A stretch of 7,055 nt of DNA. It comes from Myxococcales bacterium (GTDB taxonomy: Bacteria > Myxococcota_C > UBA6777). The position numbers and the translations under genes are program-made. Below the pieces are notes generated by a model. The model saw only the letters and a program-made list of their open reading frames with translations. It was not told where the DNA came from and did no database searches. Location: assembly GCA_027005175.1 (NCBI GenBank), contig JALTMC010000162.1, forward strand, positions 1 to 7,055, in the 5' to 3' direction. How positions within the stretch are numbered: position 1 is the first letter of the stretch; each line of letters begins with the position of its first letter. Positions 6,724 through 7,055 of the stretch are shown piece after piece.

Positions 6724-6739
6724 TTTGATTTAGATCAAA
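6724..6739. promoter_or_regulatory. Perfect FNR/DNR-type binding site upstream of nosZ
   Basis: The core TTGAT-TTAG-ATCAA (6725-6738) matches the FNR/ANR/DNR/NNR consensus TTGAT-N4-ATCAA at every defined base; one further T/A pair extends it to 16 bases. These regulators sense loss of oxygen (FNR/ANR) or presence of NO (DNR/NNR) and commonly control denitrification genes. The site lies about 260 bases upstream of the nosZ start and overlaps the T-tract of an adjacent terminator. Which family member binds cannot be told from the site. Confidence 0.8.
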
Positions 6740-6796
6740 AAAGGACGATGATCGTTGCGGAGGCAAAACTTCCCCTCCCTCCACAACAATCATCGC
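6737..6796 (-). terminator. Intrinsic terminator for a minus-strand transcript entering from the right
   Basis: Read on the minus strand, arms 6796-6778 and 6763-6745 form a 19-base stem around a 14-base loop; CC then TTTTTT (6742-6737) follow. Three of the stem pairs are G-U wobbles in the minus-strand RNA. The same positions would be A-C mismatches in a plus-strand RNA, so the structure favours the minus direction. It probably ends a transcript from upstream of nosZ and insulates the nos promoter. A conditional terminator in a longer nos leader is a less likely alternative. Confidence 0.75.
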
Positions 6797-7055
6797 AGTC
6801 GCAACAACACCACAATCGCAGAACACCCAACACCCGCGACAATACCGTAACCCACGGGATGCACGACGAAACAGAGTCCCCGACAATGCGGTAGTCAAAG
6901 AAAGGTCTGAACAAAAATGAATGCAGGAAGATGACAGACTTGATTTGTGTTCACCACTGAAGCAAGCCTGAGCCTGAGCATCCAACAGCAATGACTCCTT
7001 TCTTTTGAACTGTCGTAAATTCGCAATGACCTCACGGGAACCTCATGACCCATTG
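6797..7055. other. No supported gene; probable 3' end of an upstream minus-strand transcript
   Basis: A minus-strand frame is open from the right edge to a TGA at 6895, about 100 bases before the terminator. Its translated tail (ending PAFIFVQTFL) is not recognisable and could be chance. Another minus-strand frame could start at TTG 6991 behind AAAGGAG and run to 6713, but it reads through both the terminator hairpin and the FNR-type box, so I do not accept it. The terminator implies that something to the right is transcribed into this region: a protein-gene tail or a small RNA. I see no tRNA, mobile-element end or CRISPR repeat. Confidence 0.35.

Noticed and set aside
6713-6991. A 92-codon minus-strand frame starting at TTG behind AAAGGAG
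   Set aside because: It runs through the terminator hairpin, its T-tract and the FNR-type box, has a Cys/Ser-rich sequence with no family resemblance, and has a poorly spaced TTG start. The regulatory signals explain the DNA better.
7026-7055. A plus-strand ATG frame running off the right edge, as a possible divergent gene
   Set aside because: Only ten codons are visible, with no ribosome binding site; it cannot be supported.

Overview
The window carries most of a nitrous oxide reductase (nos) operon, all on the minus strand. It reads from right to left as nosZ, nosR, nosD, nosF and the first 50 codons of nosY, which runs off the left edge. The genes are packed tightly: 17 bases between nosZ and nosR, 4-base ATGA overlaps at nosR/nosD and nosD/nosF, and 2 bases between nosF and nosY. 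They are almost certainly one transcript. The product is the periplasmic system that reduces N2O to N2, the last step of denitrification or stand-alone N2O respiration.

NosZ is the copper reductase. All seven CuZ histidines and the full CuA ligand set are in place, and the sequence is of the Tat-exported clade I type. NosR is the membrane flavo-iron-sulfur protein thought to feed electrons to NosZ. NosD (periplasmic beta-helix), NosF (cytoplasmic ATPase) and NosY (membrane permease) form the ABC-type machine needed to build the CuZ sulfur-copper centre. No nosL, nosX/apbE or cytochrome donor is visible; they could lie past the left edge or elsewhere.

The right end, about 590 bases upstream of nosZ, holds no gene I can support but is rich in signals. 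There is a perfect FNR/DNR-type box (TTGAT-N4-ATCAA). A possible -10 element sits at the distance expected for a class I FNR-type promoter. A 16-base palindrome lies at the predicted start site, and a duplicated 11-mer lies in the leader. Immediately upstream is a long hairpin followed by T6 that looks like an intrinsic terminator for a minus-strand transcript entering from the right. Its T-tract overlaps the FNR-type box.

The host is a bacterium with a periplasm, capable of anaerobic or microaerobic respiration, with moderate GC by eye. I cannot name the lineage. Two features set the locus apart from the textbook Pseudomonas/Paracoccus clusters: nosZ precedes nosR (ZRDFY rather than RZDFY), and the NosZ Tat signal ends in a lipobox, suggesting a membrane-anchored lipoprotein. 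The biochemical system is known; the novelty is in architecture, anchoring and regulation.
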